From assembly GCA_961205875.1 (NCBI GenBank), contig OY540817.1, forward strand, positions 8,095,001 to 8,159,000: a DNA stretch of 64,000 nt. Reading direction: 5' to 3'. Each line of letters begins with the position of its first letter. Positions within the stretch are counted from its first letter, which is position 1. Shown one piece after another: positions 1 through 13,700 of the stretch. Position numbers and translations under genes: made by a program. The notes under the pieces were generated by a model. The model ran no database searches and was not told where the DNA came from. It was given only the letters and a program-made list of their open reading frames with translations. The stretch is from Sialis fuliginosa (lineage: Eukaryota; Arthropoda; Insecta; Megaloptera; Sialidae).

Positions 1-727
1 ACGTTAGGTAACATAACAACAAAGCAGTGACGATAATAGTAAATCAAGTCGGAAAAAATTTTGCCGTCGGCGCGCTGTTTTGTAATACGCTGCCTAAACC
101 GTTCAATATAGAACAAAATAATGTATTAAAGAATTGTGTAGAATCAAAAGTTCTACAATTAAGTCAGCGACACGATATGTCTAACTTTTATATTTAAGCC
201 ACAATGACTGCTTTTATGTTACAAAAAAAACATAAAATATTTGGGTTTTGTTTACATGGACTTATGACCTGCAAAACATTAATCCTTATCGAAATAAATG
301 ATTTCATCGTCATAAGTACTTAATGTAGATATAGTTTGCCATTTACAGCATCCAATTTGGTCGTATAGTTTAGAAAATATCTTAAAATATATTTATAAAG
401 GTAACATTTTAAATGTATGGTGTCGTGCCGCATCGAAGCGATGTACATCAGACTGGATTCGCTTACGTTCGGTAGATATTCGGAGTCCCTCGGCTGACGT
501 TTGAGTTAATTTTGTTTTCAATAATTAACATTTAAATTTAAACAGAACACAAATTATTTGTACTTTTTTCTTCTGATTCGTTTTTGTTAGGTAATTTAGG
601 TATTGATAAATTATTATTACAATAATAACTAATCGTGTTTGTACTTAATTAATTAAACTATATTTTTCAAAAATCCTAAACAATAATTCCGTAGTCTACG
701 CGAGCGAAGCCGCGTGGGCCCAGCTAG
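1..727 (+). mobile_element. Helitron-like element, 3' part (cut by window start)
   Basis: The right end is a textbook Helitron terminus: a short GC hairpin (ACGCG, 8-nt loop, CGCGT, around 698-715) lies a few bases before CTAG at 724-727, and the next base is T. The first 60 bases (GTTAGGTAACATAA, then AGCAGTGACG) match 26902-26960, which lies inside another Helitron-like copy, so both belong to one family. No Rep/helicase coding is visible, so it is non-autonomous. A GC-richer stretch at 415-500 has no long ORF. The left end lies outside the window. Confidence 0.6.
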
Positions 728-3503
728 TAAATAAATAAATTATACTAATAACTAGTTTAAATGTCCACCATTTTGACACCTATTGGCCGATTATCATCAA
801 ATTACGCTGTAAGACAGTTAAATGTATATACATACATATAATAGATTGATATTCAGAAATGGTAGTAATCAAATATCAACAAATATTTATAATTCAGTAC
901 ATTTAATTAAAAAATAGCCATCAATGGGGTCATGTCCAAGACTGGTGCCAGTAGGTACCTTATATATTACTATTTCTTCCAATCCTTAAAATGGTATACA
1001 AATATAATATATGCGTCTGCGATTAATGCCATGATTCGTGTGATAGAGCTCTAGCATTGGTGGGTTAAATCTAAAAATTAATAAATTGTTATACGAGAAA
1101 TGTGTGTTATCGATTTTCGGAAAACAAAATCTCACACATTATTAATTAATACGATCAAAACGAAACTTTGGTACGCATTTACAATACTTTACATGTGACA
1201 CAATCGCAAAATGATTATGTCATTCACGTAATACGCCCGATTCAAATCATTTTTGATGAATTTAAATTTTACATAATAGCTATTTAGCGAATGACAGAAC
1301 ATTTGAAAACAAAACAATTGACGGTGAACGGTTAAAGCTGATTTGTTCAATTCTAACCGCGTCGCCAGCGGTACTAAATTACGTTGACTTTTTTCAAAAA
1401 TAATCAACTGAATAAACACATTACACAAAAGTATGTAAATCAATTTAGTGATAGAATTTTATATTTCTAATTCGAATATTTGTAGTCGTTTTATGAAATA
1501 TTATTTGAAATAACTCTAAAAACTAGTAATATATTGTATTCTACTTACTACTTTTTGAAAATATCTATAAAGTTGCCTTTTTATTATTAATAGTACTGTT
1601 TTTTTGTGAATTAAAAAAATATGTTCTAAATTCTTGCATTTAGAAAATTTAATGATTTTAAATCTAGGGTCGAGCGGGGTAAATATGAAACACCAAAAAA
1701 ATAGGGTAAAAGTGAAACAAGCTTGCAATTAAAAAACTAATTTCTTTATTGGAGAATTATAAAAACTGACATCATCATTAAAGGTTTGTTAAAGCGACCT
1801 GAAAATATGAATCGCCTAATAAGTGATGTGTCACCCCTACAGATTTCCTTGTTAGTCGATGTCAAAACGTATGAATTAACTTTCTGTATAGCTCAGATAT
1901 TAATTAAAGTTACAATTTCACATTGCTATGCTACAAAGAAAATAAATCAAAGTTGCCTCTTTTAATTTTTCGAGAAATATTTTCCATTAGAGGCCTGTTT
2001 CACTTATTCTCTTACCTGTTTCACTTTTTCCCAAATTAGAGGTTAAAAATAAAACACACTTTTTTCATTTTAAAGTCCGTGTTATATCGTACAGTTCAAA
2101 TGACGTAAGTATTTAAAATGGTTATTCATAAATGCATCTAGTAGAAAAAAATAAAGTATGAATTTGTATCGTTAACTGTCAAAAAACATGAAAGATTTGT
2201 ATTTTCTTTCACTTTTACCCCAGTTGACCCTATAATTTTAATTTTTCTATTAATACTAGAAATTGTAATTTTACATTCAGTTTTGATGTATAAGATATGG
2301 TTTATACTAGGGTTTCTAATACAGGTAGTACCATAATTCATTTGTTAATTTTATACTTATAAATAAGTGTTTGGCCTTCCTTTTTTACTTTACTTTAGTT
2401 AAAAAATAAAAAAGTTGGTCCATTCCTTGTTTAATATATTAAACGAATTATCAGAGGTCAATAAAACTTTTGTGTCCTGTACTTCAAAAGCTTTATTTTT
2501 GTTAAAACACTCGTACCTTAAGTGTTAAACCAACTATACAATTTTAATTTGTTAACTTCAATGTTCATTAAAAAATAACTACATATACAATAGAACCCGT
2601 CAATCAAGTGTAGACATACATATTTACGCCTCTATTATTCCCTAATAACAATAGTGTAAAATCGATAATTTTCTAGCACCGTTTATTAATTAATTCGACA
2701 CGCATATATTTTTATTGTGTTCACGTACCAACCACATTTTGGCGGTACCTGAAACGCTTTACTCGATGACATGTTCAAGTGTGAAAGTGACATTTTGTTA
2801 AACAACAAACAACAGTTGGCCATTTACAGCTATACCCACACACACTCATATATGAGGGTGGGAGTTTATATGCAGTGGCGAAGCGAACTAAAGAGCACTG
2901 TTCTGTTTTTAATGTCATCTGTATGTGATAATTGTTTGTATATATGTCAGGTCATATAGGCGTTGGAATATTAACATCTTCCCTTCAGGCCGTATTCATT
3001 CAGCTAAAGATTTGATAGATGATAGCTATATACGTTCTTATTTTATGAATAAAAAATTGCAGTGCTTCCCAGATAATTTTTTTGGGGTGGAAAAACGATT
3101 ATAAATTTTATAGCGCATTTTTAAATCCCTACAAAATATTATGCAAAAAGTCAGACCGATTGAACGGTAGTAAATATGCCACAGACCACGAAAAAGGGTT
3201 TGCAAATGAATACGAGAGAGATAGCATTATACCTGAATGTTTGCCATAAGGGATATATCATTCTGAAAAGTTTCAGTCTTTAGTTAATAATTTATCAAAA
3301 AAACACTAGCTCTTGAACTATATAAAATAACAGCGCTTCAACTACAAAACGTTTTTTAGTTATCTGTGAAATGCATCTGAATTTTCAGGTGGCGTATTCT
3401 GGGGTATGACAATATTAGAAGTAATTTGAACTGCTAAATGTAAAAGATAAAGTGCACAGTTGCGGCCTTCTAAGTCAAAATTAAAAAAAATAGATACATC
3501 CAA
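728..3503. other. gene-free AT-rich stretch
   Basis: No ORF here looks like a protein; those present are short and AT-driven. It contains one repeat copy at 815-970, described separately, and a short run of CA near 2838. Nothing else is recognised. Confidence 0.6.
815..970 (+). repeat. GGTGCCAGTA-ended repeat, copy 1
   Basis: It shares the words CAGTTAAATGTATATA, AATCAAATATCAACAAATAT and TTCAGTACATTTAATT with copies at 38478-38606 and 51318-51425, and ends at a GGTGCCAGTA-type motif. Two further copies keep mainly the last part (30530-30632, and 50876-50950 on the minus strand). It is a dispersed, non-coding repeat of unknown class. In this copy the end motif is slightly disturbed (GTAGGTACC). 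Confidence 0.6.
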
Positions 3504-3723
3504 TCCATACTTACATTATAAATGCGAAAATGTCTCTATATGTCTGTTTGTTACCTTTTCAAGGATAAATTGCTGAACCGATTTTGATGAAATTTGGCAG
3601 GGAGATAGCTTACATCCTGAGGAAGGACATAGGCTACTTTGTATCTCGAAAAATGTATTAAATATTAAATGTTTTATCGACTATCATAACAGAAATCTGT
3701 ATTACCTAATTTATAATAGCTAG
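3504..3723 (+). mobile_element. Lep1-type Helitron (internally shortened)
   Basis: It begins TCCATACTTACATTATAAA, continues with ATGCGAAA and TCTGTTTGTTACC, then CTGAACCGATTTTGATGAAA and GGCAGGGAGATAG, and ends AATAGCTAG followed by T. This is the order seen in the copies at 15686, 21659 and 52845. The part after the CGAAAAATGTATTA word is shorter than in the others. TC...CTAG ends and a following T fit Helitron insertion between A and T. It is non-coding. Confidence 0.75.
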
Positions 3724-5880
3724 TGTTTAATTTATTTCTTAATAACTGTTGTTTTTATTTTAAATATTTTCCCAAATATTAATTTCTAAAATACTAAAAA
3801 AAAATATATATAAAATATACATCAATCAAATTTTGTAACATGGTGCCACTGTCTGTTCACTATACATCCCCCACCCGATCAGTGCGGGTGAGCAATTTGC
3901 AAATTGAACACAAACACATACACACACGCTATACATACCCATATAGAGATAGTCGAGTGCATCGGTGCATCAATGTGTGCTAGGTATTATCCCAACGAAC
4001 AAAGTACTGGAGTGTTTTTGTAAATGTGTACACCGTAGGTCCATTTCGGTGACAATGTGGCGGATGGTCGTGTTGTTTACTTTTCACGGATTTGTGAAAT
4101 TATCTCTGGGGATCGCTTCTTACATGTATTAATTCTCTACGTGCAAATAGAGATTCTATATTGATCTCGTGCGGAGCTGTGGAATAATTGGATAGTTTGT
4201 TTCAATAAAATATATTTTTTGTTGTTTGTTTGTTTACTTATTTATTTAAAACTGTGACCTGTGTGAAGTTCGAAAAAAAAAATTAAATATATATTTATCT
4301 TCACCCCCTAAAAAAATTATTTAAAAGAGGTTAAATTGACAGACCTGTTTTTCAAAATATAAGAGAACTATATAGAACTCACTTTTTTCGAAACTTTACG
4401 TGCTAACTTCATACAGGTAGAGTATGTAACATTTTATTTCAAGTTTATTTTGATGTTTTGCGATTAAAAGGGTAGCAATGGGAGTCACGGGACTTCTGTA
4501 CTGAGTGTGCAGTGTACGTGTTTATAATTATAATTAGAAAAACGAAAAATCGAAGATTTTTTTATATAGGTAAACATATATAATATTTCTGGATACCTGA
4601 CTAATGATAGAAAAACAATGAATGGGATATAAATAATAGATAATTATATTTTCTACAACTTTTGCTAAAAGCATTTTCTTCTAATTTGTTCCGTTTCAAA
4701 AATAATTCGAAAAATTAAAAAATTGACAAGAGTAAAAATTTGTTTCCAGTAATAAGATCGTTTTCAAAAATTGTTCTTCGTCCTGGATAAAAACGAATAC
4801 TAACAATAAATATAAAAATTCATCCTTGTTCAATTTGTCGTTTTTGAGTTACGGTGTCTTCAAACCGATAGCCAAACAAACTTACTTAAAATTAACATAT
4901 TAATTATTACACAATTTTCTAAAGAAGTTCATAATTTTTATTTTTATTCGTATTTTTTTAAATTTCATCTTGAGTAAGAAATTGAAGTAAAATACTTACA
5001 TTTATTTTTAATTGTCTATATTAACCAATGAGGTAATGTGGGTCAGAATTTGCTCTTATTACGTCCCTGACTATTTGCATAAAAATACATAAAAATAACC
5101 ATTTAAAAAAAGACAAACAACCACAAATGTCCATCAACAGCTATTTTCAAACAGCGGTTGAGCAATTTGTAAATTGAATGCACATACACATGTATGTGTA
5201 GATAGATGCATTTGGCCATATGCACTATCGATACTAGGGATTATCCTCGTAGAGTAAAGAGTGTTTACATATCAACGTCGCTCATTGTTGCCTGGAGCGG
5301 TATTCTTTGATTTTGACGCTAGCGCAAAATAGGGCGAATGAGAATGACAGGGTTTTTTTTACCATTGTGTTGGTGAGAGCAATGTTTGTGTATCAAATAA
5401 AAAGGTGTGTTTTGTCGTTTTTGTTTTCGAAATGAATTGTAAGTTGTTTGAATTGCGTTTTTTTTTTTTTTTTTGATAAATTGCAGTGAGTTTGTTTTTG
5501 AAAATTGTTTAATTTTTAATTTACGGATTTGTTTGACCTATATCGTATTGATTAACAGTTCTGTGATATAAAAGCTGTAACAAAATTATGCTTTGGGTAA
5601 TATCAAAAAAAACTTTCAACACATGATGACATTTTTTTAATCTATAACCTAGATAGGCAACAAAAAAAACTCTGTAAAAATTAGTCAAAAACGCTAAATT
5701 AGTTTATACAAACTATACTTTGTATATGTAGTATTATGTAGTCATTACTTTTTTCTGATATCTCGAGAGAAAATTTCAACAAAATTTCTCTATGAGGGAT
5801 TTTTAAATTTTACAAGGCAGTTTGTGCAAACTATAAAAATTTTACATATCACAAAAATTATTATAATTATAATTACTAAT
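3724..5880. other. gene-free stretch with a diverged duplicated block
   Basis: No credible ORF is present. Two blocks, about 3887-4020 and 5158-5265, share the order GAGCAATTTG, AAATTGAA, CACATACAC, ATGCACTA-like words, TAGGTATTATCC/TAGGGATTATCC and GAGTGTTT, and read as an old direct duplication (see findings). A T tract lies at about 5460-5474. The AT-rich repeat of 4690-4770 (AATAATTCGAAAAATTA) recurs at 11221-11280 and, more diverged, at 57700-57800. Confidence 0.5.
4690..4770 (+). repeat. short dispersed repeat (AATAATTCGAAAA word)
   Basis: The sequence TTTCAAAAATAATTCGAAAA followed by ATTGACAAGAGTAAA is found again at 11221-11280 with a few changes, and as a more diverged copy at about 57690-57800 (TTTCATAAATAATTCGAAAA, CGATAAGAATAAAGA, CCGTTTCCGGTTTA). 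No ends can be defined and it does not code. It is probably part of an old transposon. Confidence 0.5.
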
Positions 5881-8800
5881 TACTTTATACACTAGTGGTT
5901 CAGAAACTTATTTTCTTCCGGAACCCTTACACGATTTATCAAAATTTGCAGAACTTCAATCATGTTTAAATTTTATGGATTATCAAAATTTACGGATCTC
6001 CTGCTTCAAAATTTTAACAACACATTAAATTTTAACTGAATATTTTCTACGTGTAGTTTTAATAAAATTCATTCTGAAGACAGAAAAATAATAAGAAGTC
6101 TATATGAAAATATAAAAAAAAAAAATACTACAAACTAATCTAAAAAAATAGGAAATATGTATATTTGTCTTTATCTCGAGAAGAAATATTATTTGCATAA
6201 GTAGATGTATGTTTATTTCTTAAAAATGTAAAATGCAATTTAAAAATATTTATAAAATTCTCTCTGTTTGAATCAATCTGCGAAATATGTAGTAAGTTAT
6301 GTGTCTACCCGATCTTTATTTATTTATATATTTTATAAGAATTTTATATTAAAATAAAATCACGAAAATGTTTTTACTTGAGTTAAATTGGATTATCCCG
6401 CTTGTTATTAATTGTTGTGTTATTGCATTGTGATGTCAGTAAACTGGTATAGAAGTATCTGAAATATTTTGTAAAGGAATTAATGGAATTTGTTCCAAAA
6501 TATCCTTTGTCAAACCTGAATGTAATTGTATTATTTTTGAGATATCTGTAAAATATATTACATTTTCAAAATATTTTTTTTTCATAGGAATTTTAACCCT
6601 TTTAATACCTACAAGTACAAGGTCAATATGATTTTATATTTTATAAGTGAGCAAAAACTAGATATTAAAATAGAATGATTTCTAGGAAATTTTCAGTATT
6701 AATAGTATCAAAATACATACATACCGGGTTTAGACTTTCCAGCGAATTATTTCCAACAACGAATTTTCAGAGAAAATGTTTCAGACAAAAGCTTCATAGT
6801 TTCGAGGACCCTAAAGATTTACATTATTGAGTGACCTTAGAAAGGTCACTTTGATGGGTTATCAGGTTCAACTTTTCTTTTATCAAATCTAAACCCATAT
6901 TTTTTGTTGCAGATTCATAATTAACAAAAAATATATAAACAACTTTTGTTGAAACATTTTTTTCTGATATTTTCAATTTTTTATATGGATCAAATCAAAC
7001 AGAAATTTCTAGATTTTCAATGAAACTCGAATATTAAAAAAATACTAAGAACTAAGCAAGGTTTCTCGGACAATTATTTTTCAAATTAAATGGTGTAATT
7101 ATATAATATTTAAATATTAGTAATATTGGTTCCTACTGAATAGTATCTATAAGTCTAGATTTTATTACATACATGTATAAGCTAGGTTAAAGAAAAGGTA
7201 AATCTTCATAGTCAAAATTAATCATTTTGTTTGGGTAAACTAAAATTAAACGCTTGTTGAAGCTAAAACCTTTTCTGAGACATGAGTCAAGAGCAGGTAA
7301 ACGTTGTTGTATTTACTTGCAAATATTTGTCTGTGTAGTTTAATTTATAGGTGTGTAGGTACTGATGTTTAAGGTCAAAGATCATGATAGACCTGTATTA
7401 AACTTAAATAAATTAAACACATGAATTATAAAATAAACCCCGATTCTTCTTTGGTAATTCCAGACCAGTGAATTTAAAACTACATTTATTTAGAAAATAT
7501 ACCTAGAGAGTTGTAATTCTGATATGTTTCAATCTTTCTGTTTATTGAATTTGATATTTAAAAACAAACTAAAAGGAATAAGTTAATAATGGAGGGTGCT
7601 AGATACGTGTTCTTCTCAGTAGTTGTGTGTATTTCTGTATTACTTTTAGAATTTCTAGAAATATAAACGTATATTACAATATTAAGGCCTTTCATAACAT
7701 ACTATATAGACCAAAATTAAGAATTCTAATATCCGCATTTTTCGTACCTTGTAACAATGATACTTTTTGATCAGCTATATCATTCTTTAATTTTAGCTAA
7801 TGTGGCTATACTCTAGTTTACATAATATAATAAATAATAAAATTACTGAATTTACCAAGTCATTAAAATTTTAAATTACCCTTTAAAAATAGCATAAATA
7901 TATGCAGATCCAATGGACTCGACGCCACCATTTCAGGGTTAAATATTAATGAAAGTAATATCAAGATAATGTTCTCAATTACGTAATAAACAGTTAAAAT
8001 AATTAAAATACATTTTCCTAATTAAAAAGGAACGAAATAAAAAATGTTTACCACATTAAAGACATGTGCCATAAATTGAATTCAGTTTTTGACAAGTGTT
8101 ACATTTTTAATTAAATATCGAGACAGCTATTGTACTGTGTATTTTCACGGCAGTAATAGTTTAATAATTCAGAATCATATGACGGTACGCATCAAGACTA
8201 AATATATTAGCAGTTGAATCAATAATGAACAACTCACGCTACAACACAACGTGTTATTAAATTCTCAAATAACCGGACACGTACATCATCGGTGCGATGA
8301 CTGTCTTAAAGGATGATTAAAATATTATAATATATACAATACAGCATGCTTTAGACTCTAGACTACCACTGAGAAATATAATGTCATTAGCCAAAATCAT
8401 TTTAACGAAGAAAGATGAGAAGCTATATAAAAAATAATTTAAATTATGCTATAAATATTATCATTATTTACATGTATTAACATAGGTACTATGTAGAATT
8501 TTCTACTGTGTACATCAGATGTCAACTGATCTCTTTATAAAAATGTAGGCATCAAATTTCCATCATGTTGGCAGTGATAATGGTTTAATTATATCAATAT
8601 CACAACTGCATTTTTTTAATTGCATAATTTGTTTATAAAACACATCAGTTATAACTTATCTTTACTGCGGGTCTCGCGTAAATCAATTGATATATAGCTT
8701 AAACTAAGTATTGACTTTTGACTTTTGAAAGTCCCATCAAAATTGGTTCAGTAGTTTTTGTGTTATGTTTGAATAGATAAACAGACAAAACTTTTAAAAA

Positions 8801-9464
8801 CTATCAAAATGGATTATATTTCCTATAAAACGATATTTTTATTAACTTTGGTTTGTTTTTGCTGTATAAATATGCCTTTTCCGGTGGTACTACTGGTAAA
8901 TTCGGGAGCATGAATTTAACAAAAAAAATGTCACATTATGAAAGCTGTGGATAAATAAGTATCTAATAAAAGAAATAAAATTCCAATAGATAGCTAAAAT
9001 AGTCTTATATATTATAAACGGAGTTTTAACCCTTCATCTCCCAAACCTTAAATACAGTTGCTTTAAAAAGTTAAACTAATATTTATAGAATTTTGCATAT
9101 AAAGCCGTCCTAGTTAATCATTTATCATAATATTTTTTATTTTTTTTGTTGTGATACAGTTGCACTTTCTTTTTGTCGTTAAGTAAGGTATTCCTATACG
9201 TTTGCAAAGAATTCAGACAACTGATGTTATTATATTTATCTTTGTATTTTTTATTTATATAATTCTATTAATAACATAACCTTTCCATTTATAGAGAATT
9301 TTTTGCTTATACTTGTTTGTTATTCCAGAAATCCTATTTTATAAAATATTTCTTGGTATTCACAGATTTGATATGGAATGATATTGTTCAGTTAAACATG
9401 AAAAATATAGGTACGTATTATAAAATTTTATATTTGAGCACAAATATAAAAATAAAAAATCAAA
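5881..9464. other. gene-free AT-rich stretch with a possible hAT end
   Basis: Nothing coding is seen. At about 5893 the words AGTGGTTCAGAAACTTATTT and CCGGAACCC resemble one end of hAT-type MITEs, but no matching right end was found. At 8728-8810 the words CCATCAAAATTGGTTCAGTA and GATAAACAGACAAAAC are a weak echo of Helitron-like interiors. The rest is unassigned. Confidence 0.45.
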
Positions 9465-9713
9465 ATGTCATATAACATTTTTTATTGCATTTTAGGAGAC
9501 CTATCTAAAAACACCCTACTTAATGGATTAAGTGATTTTTTTTTAAATATACTTTTCAGTCTATGGAAAGGGGGTCCAAAAAAATTTTCTGTTTCTGGGT
9601 TTTCAGTCTTCGTCCATATACCAAATTTCATCTTAATCGATCTAAAATTTTTGAGGACAGACGGACGGACATGGCGAAACTATAAGGTTTCCTAGTTTTC
9701 TACGGAAACCTAA
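9465..9713 (+). repeat. ACGGCCAAG-family fragment, alternative 3' part
   Basis: TTTTTTATTGCATTTTAGGA followed by GACCTATCTAAA matches the copy at 41050-41095 closely. After that the tails differ: this copy ends with a GACAGACGGACGGACATGG word and TACGGAAACCTAAAA, the typical close of this lepidopteran repeat. It lacks the ACGGCCAAG head. The 76-codon open frame across it lies entirely inside the repeat and is not treated as a gene. Confidence 0.6.
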
Positions 9714-10190
9714 AAAAAACAGTAAAAATAAAATTACACAGTCTTGATGTAGGAAGAATTTAGTACGTTATATCAAACACTAAGTCTAATTACTTTCAAA
9801 CCACCCCTGGTACGCATATTGTGTGTGACATAATTATAAAGGACACAGTCACAACAAATGGTCTGATGCGTGTAGACGAGGTGGTAAAGGGTTATCAGTG
9901 AGAGAGTGGGGATAAGGACGTACTGTTGTTAATTATCTATTAAATACACATCTAGCTGCGACTCGCTATAGTATTATCGTAATATGTAATGAGACGCATC
10001 GCTGTATTAAACTATGCGCTGCTAGCCCCATGTCTTAGATTTAGATACCTACATAGAAGTTATTGGGTTAATGGATTACAATCTACTTACCAGCACATTT
10101 GTAGAAAGCTGGCTGTTGATTATATTATTTACATTGCTTTAATGATGTTATGAGTACTTTGTATATGTTTGAGTCATTGAACTTTATATT
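9714..10190. other. unassigned, somewhat GC-richer stretch
   Basis: 9800-10030 is less AT-rich than its surroundings and contains no recognisable repeat words and no long ORF. It could be unique regulatory DNA or a decayed element. The sequence alone does not decide. Confidence 0.35.
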
Positions 10191-10480
10191 TAGAAGTTAC
10201 CCGCGACTTCGCTCGCACTTTTGTAATTAACTACTTTTGATTTTTCTTGTTCTTTTACATATTTTTACTAAAAAAAATGATCCATAAAATTTCTTTAACT
10301 ACCGTACTTTAGCATATAAAGCAAAAATTAATTTTAGAGCGTTATGATTTCTAGCAATCAAAGTTCCTTCGAATTCGGTTCAGAAAATTTCGTATTAAAC
10401 ATGCAGATAGACTACAATTTTTTATAACTATTCAAATATATTGCTTCAAAAACGACCTATCAAGGAAATAACAAAATTAT
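10191..10480 (-). mobile_element. decayed Helitron-like end, reverse orientation
   Basis: TTACCCGCGACTTCGCTCGC at about 10198 is the reverse complement of the GCGAGCGAAGTCGCGGGTAA terminus found at Lep1-type Helitron 3' ends. The CTAG itself is mutated (TTTAGAAG). The word CAATCAAAGTTCC and the neighbourhood fit an old copy, but the other end is not clear. Confidence 0.45.
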
Positions 10481-10525
10481 TTTCTTTGTACAGACAAATC
10501 CTCCAGATTTATATATTACTGATTG

Positions 10526-10759
10526 TCTATATATAGTATCAAACAAAGTCCCTCGCCGCGTATGTCTGTCTGTCTGTGCATGATCTCATTAACTACTGAA
10601 CGGGTTTTATTCTGGTTTGTATATATTTTGTGTACCTAAACATGAAGTTGGAAAAAAAGAAATCGTTGGAAAGGTATCTTCACGTTCACTGCATAAATAG
10701 TTAGCGATTATTACGGATTAAATTTATATCCCCAGGTAACACCGGGTCCAATGCGCTAT
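10526..10759 (+). mobile_element. Helitron-like family 2, copy 1
   Basis: It begins TCTATATATAGTATCAAACA, contains TGTCTGTCTGTGCATGAT, AACTACTGAACGGGTTTTAT and TTAGCGATTATTACGG, and ends CACCGGGTCCAATGCGCTA. The terminal G of CTAG is lost. Better copies lie at 35091 and 42300, with reverse copies at 46475 and 62599. Family 2 shares the TCTATACATA start and GCTAG end with the Lep1-type copies but has a different body. Confidence 0.65.
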
Positions 10760-13700
10760 GATAAAAAATACTACATTTGTTATTCTCAATGAACCAAGGA
10801 ATCAGCTCTTTAAATATCTGTATCCCAAATCAGACCACCCTGTATATTTATTTAGGTTTTATAGTTTTTTATTATTTAAAAGTACCCTGCTAAAATATTT
10901 ATTATTATAAAAATAACTCAACATTGTAATTGGGTAAAAATTTTCCACCTATGTAAATATTCGTTTAAAAATTAATAACGGTCCACACCAGTAGTTTAGT
11001 TTTAGTTTTAAAAGGGAAAAAGCTTAGGTTTTTCCCAATATTTGTGGTTAGCATGCAAAAGTTAATTAAAATTTACGTACCGGATGTAGTTTTGTGGTTC
11101 TAGAAGTACTTTAAGCGGTTGTATCTTAAAATTGTTTCGGGAAAAAATAAATACAACATAGGTAATTTTAATTAATAATATTCTTTACAACTTTTACCAT
11201 CAACATATTTTTTTATTTAATACTTCAAAAATAATTCGAAAAATTAGAAAATTGACAGGAGTAAACGTCAATTCATTATGACTAACATAGTCATAAGGAA
11301 TTCAGGAAAATGTACATACAAGAAAGTAAAAATACGATACGTTATTATACAACCCTCTATTTATTGTTACTACACCGTCACTGTATTATATGTACACATA
11401 ATATATATGATCACGCATGCATAACAAATAGAGAGAAGAGCTATATTGTGTTCCAAATCCTGGAATTGACAAGCGTTGGTCACCTGTTTGTATACAGACA
11501 TACCCCCCGTTGTTGATCGCACGACAGACGGGGGATGAGGCGGTCCTGGACAACAGTATCTCACTGACAACTCCAGAGCTGCTGGACGGACGACTGACTC
11601 TATCACTCTGTCTCTCTCGCGCGTTCTAACAGACATGTGATACGATAGAATTAACACAGATGTGTGATGTTGGAATAAGTTATTCAAGAGATTATTTGTA
11701 GGGGAAAAGCTTGTACATTGGGATATTTTTTACTTTTTTAATTATTGCACTGACATCTTTCGTTCGATTACAATAATCTTTTAGTCATTCAGAGATTACA
11801 ATTGTAGGCACCTGTTACCAAACAATCATTTTGCTATCACCAAAGCGTACACCACTATTCATTGTTTAATAAGTAGGTATGTGATTTTTGTCCCAAGGTA
11901 TAACCTACTATATGTAAAAAATATTTTCTTAAAACAATAAGCTTTTAGGTTTACTAAAACGAAAAAAAGAAGTATAGTTTAAAGTAGTATCGCAGTCATC
12001 ACTGAAACAGATATTATAATATTTTATATTGAATGTATTATCTTGAAAAGCTATAAGTTCATACAGCAGACGTTAATTTTGTTTGACAGAGATTATAACT
12101 ACCTAAGTATCATACTCAGGAAAATAAATACTAAAAGTATGTATTTTCTCTTCTATTCGCGCGACAAGCTTTTAAGACAATGAAATCGAATACTTTTGTT
12201 ATTACTGGATTGCTATTTCACCCTAATTACCCCCCCCTCCACACACACACATACATAAAATTTAAAAAATGGAGATATGTCCTTTTCGAAATTTCTTATT
12301 CAATTATTATCGCTAAAAGATTGAGAAAAACTGCTGATACCGAATCTCATAATCTTAAATTTGATTGAAGGAGGTTCCTAACCTTTAATCGCGGTGACAA
12401 GTGCTTAAAATTCCCGTAAAACTTCCAGAGATACGAGTAGTAAGTTACACATAATATTTCAGTATAAAATAATGAATTATATATCTCAATTACATTACTA
12501 ATTATTATTGTAATTATATAAATAAAGTGTCAGTCGAATGATAACTAATAGCAAAGTTGTCAATTGTCAATATTATGTTAATTTGGTTAATTTACTAATA
12601 ATTTATTATAATATATTGATTATAGATATATTATTTATTAAAGTATAGGTATATTATATTAACAAGATATTAATAAATTCATGCATGCTATGTACCTACT
12701 CTAATATTCTATTTCAGTGTTCTTCAAACTGTAATGTGCAAACTAAAACAGATTTGAAGGAGCACAAGTTTTCTCCTTACCCCAATTATTTTGATCTAAT
12801 ATAGAGTATGCCGATAATTTTAGTGTCTAAAATGGGGTTTGTTTTAGTTTATATTAAAAAATTAAGACAGGTACAAGTTTTATTTGCACAACTTGTGTTC
12901 CGTATTATTGAAAATTTTGGAAAGGTATAAGGACAAAAGTTGTTCTTTACACCGTGAGAAATATTTTTTGTTGAATAACTTTGTCTCTAAAATCAATGGT
13001 TCAGCAGTTATAAGGAAATAAACAATAAAATTGTTTATAACAATTGATCACGCTAGAATTTTTCAATATTGATAATTTTGGCTCAATCTACACCTATTTT
13101 TCAATGTTCATTACTTATTTCAGATTTTTTTGAGTGATCCTTTTGGTGATAAGGGTGCGGGCAGTAATTTTTAAGCAAATCGAAATTCAACTTTTTATAC
13201 TTCACGACTATAATTGGGCCACCACTGTGCAAAATTTCAAATTTTTACGTCGAATAGTTTCATGGAAAATCGCCTATGACAGACGGACGGACACGAACAC
13301 TAAAAATAATTAATTTTATTCGCGTGGATCTGAAAAATTCTGCTCACAAATATTACTTGAAATAATAATGTAGATTTTGTATTGACAGTTTTAATATTTC
13401 AACGTATAAAAATATTGATATTCCATTGTGGATATATATTCTTCATCACTATTGTGCAGATCCGACGAATAAAAAAATACACATGCATTTGTAAAAGAGT
13501 TGCTAATATGATTTCAAGCCTTTTTCCGGTTGCGGTTTTTGATGAGTTCACGAACCGGCACTTGAATTGGAAGCCCACTTCACATACAATGACCGAGTTT
13601 TTTTTCTGTTTCAACATTTGTAATTCCATTTATATACAATAGGTGTTAAGAGCAATCTTCAATTCATCCTTTTTACATTCATTTCTGTAACTTTAATGAT

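Noticed and set aside
9465..9695. 76-codon frame sharing its first residues with the frame at 40957-41202
   Set aside because: The shared part is a dispersed non-coding repeat, not a gene family.
11370..11687. 105-codon minus-strand frame across the GC-rich island
   Set aside because: The frame runs into low-complexity AT DNA at both ends and its peptide is not recognisable. Only the island is kept as a candidate.
12715..13020. Possible hAT element from the CAGTGTTCTTCAAACTG word
   Set aside because: No inverted partner or target duplication was found.
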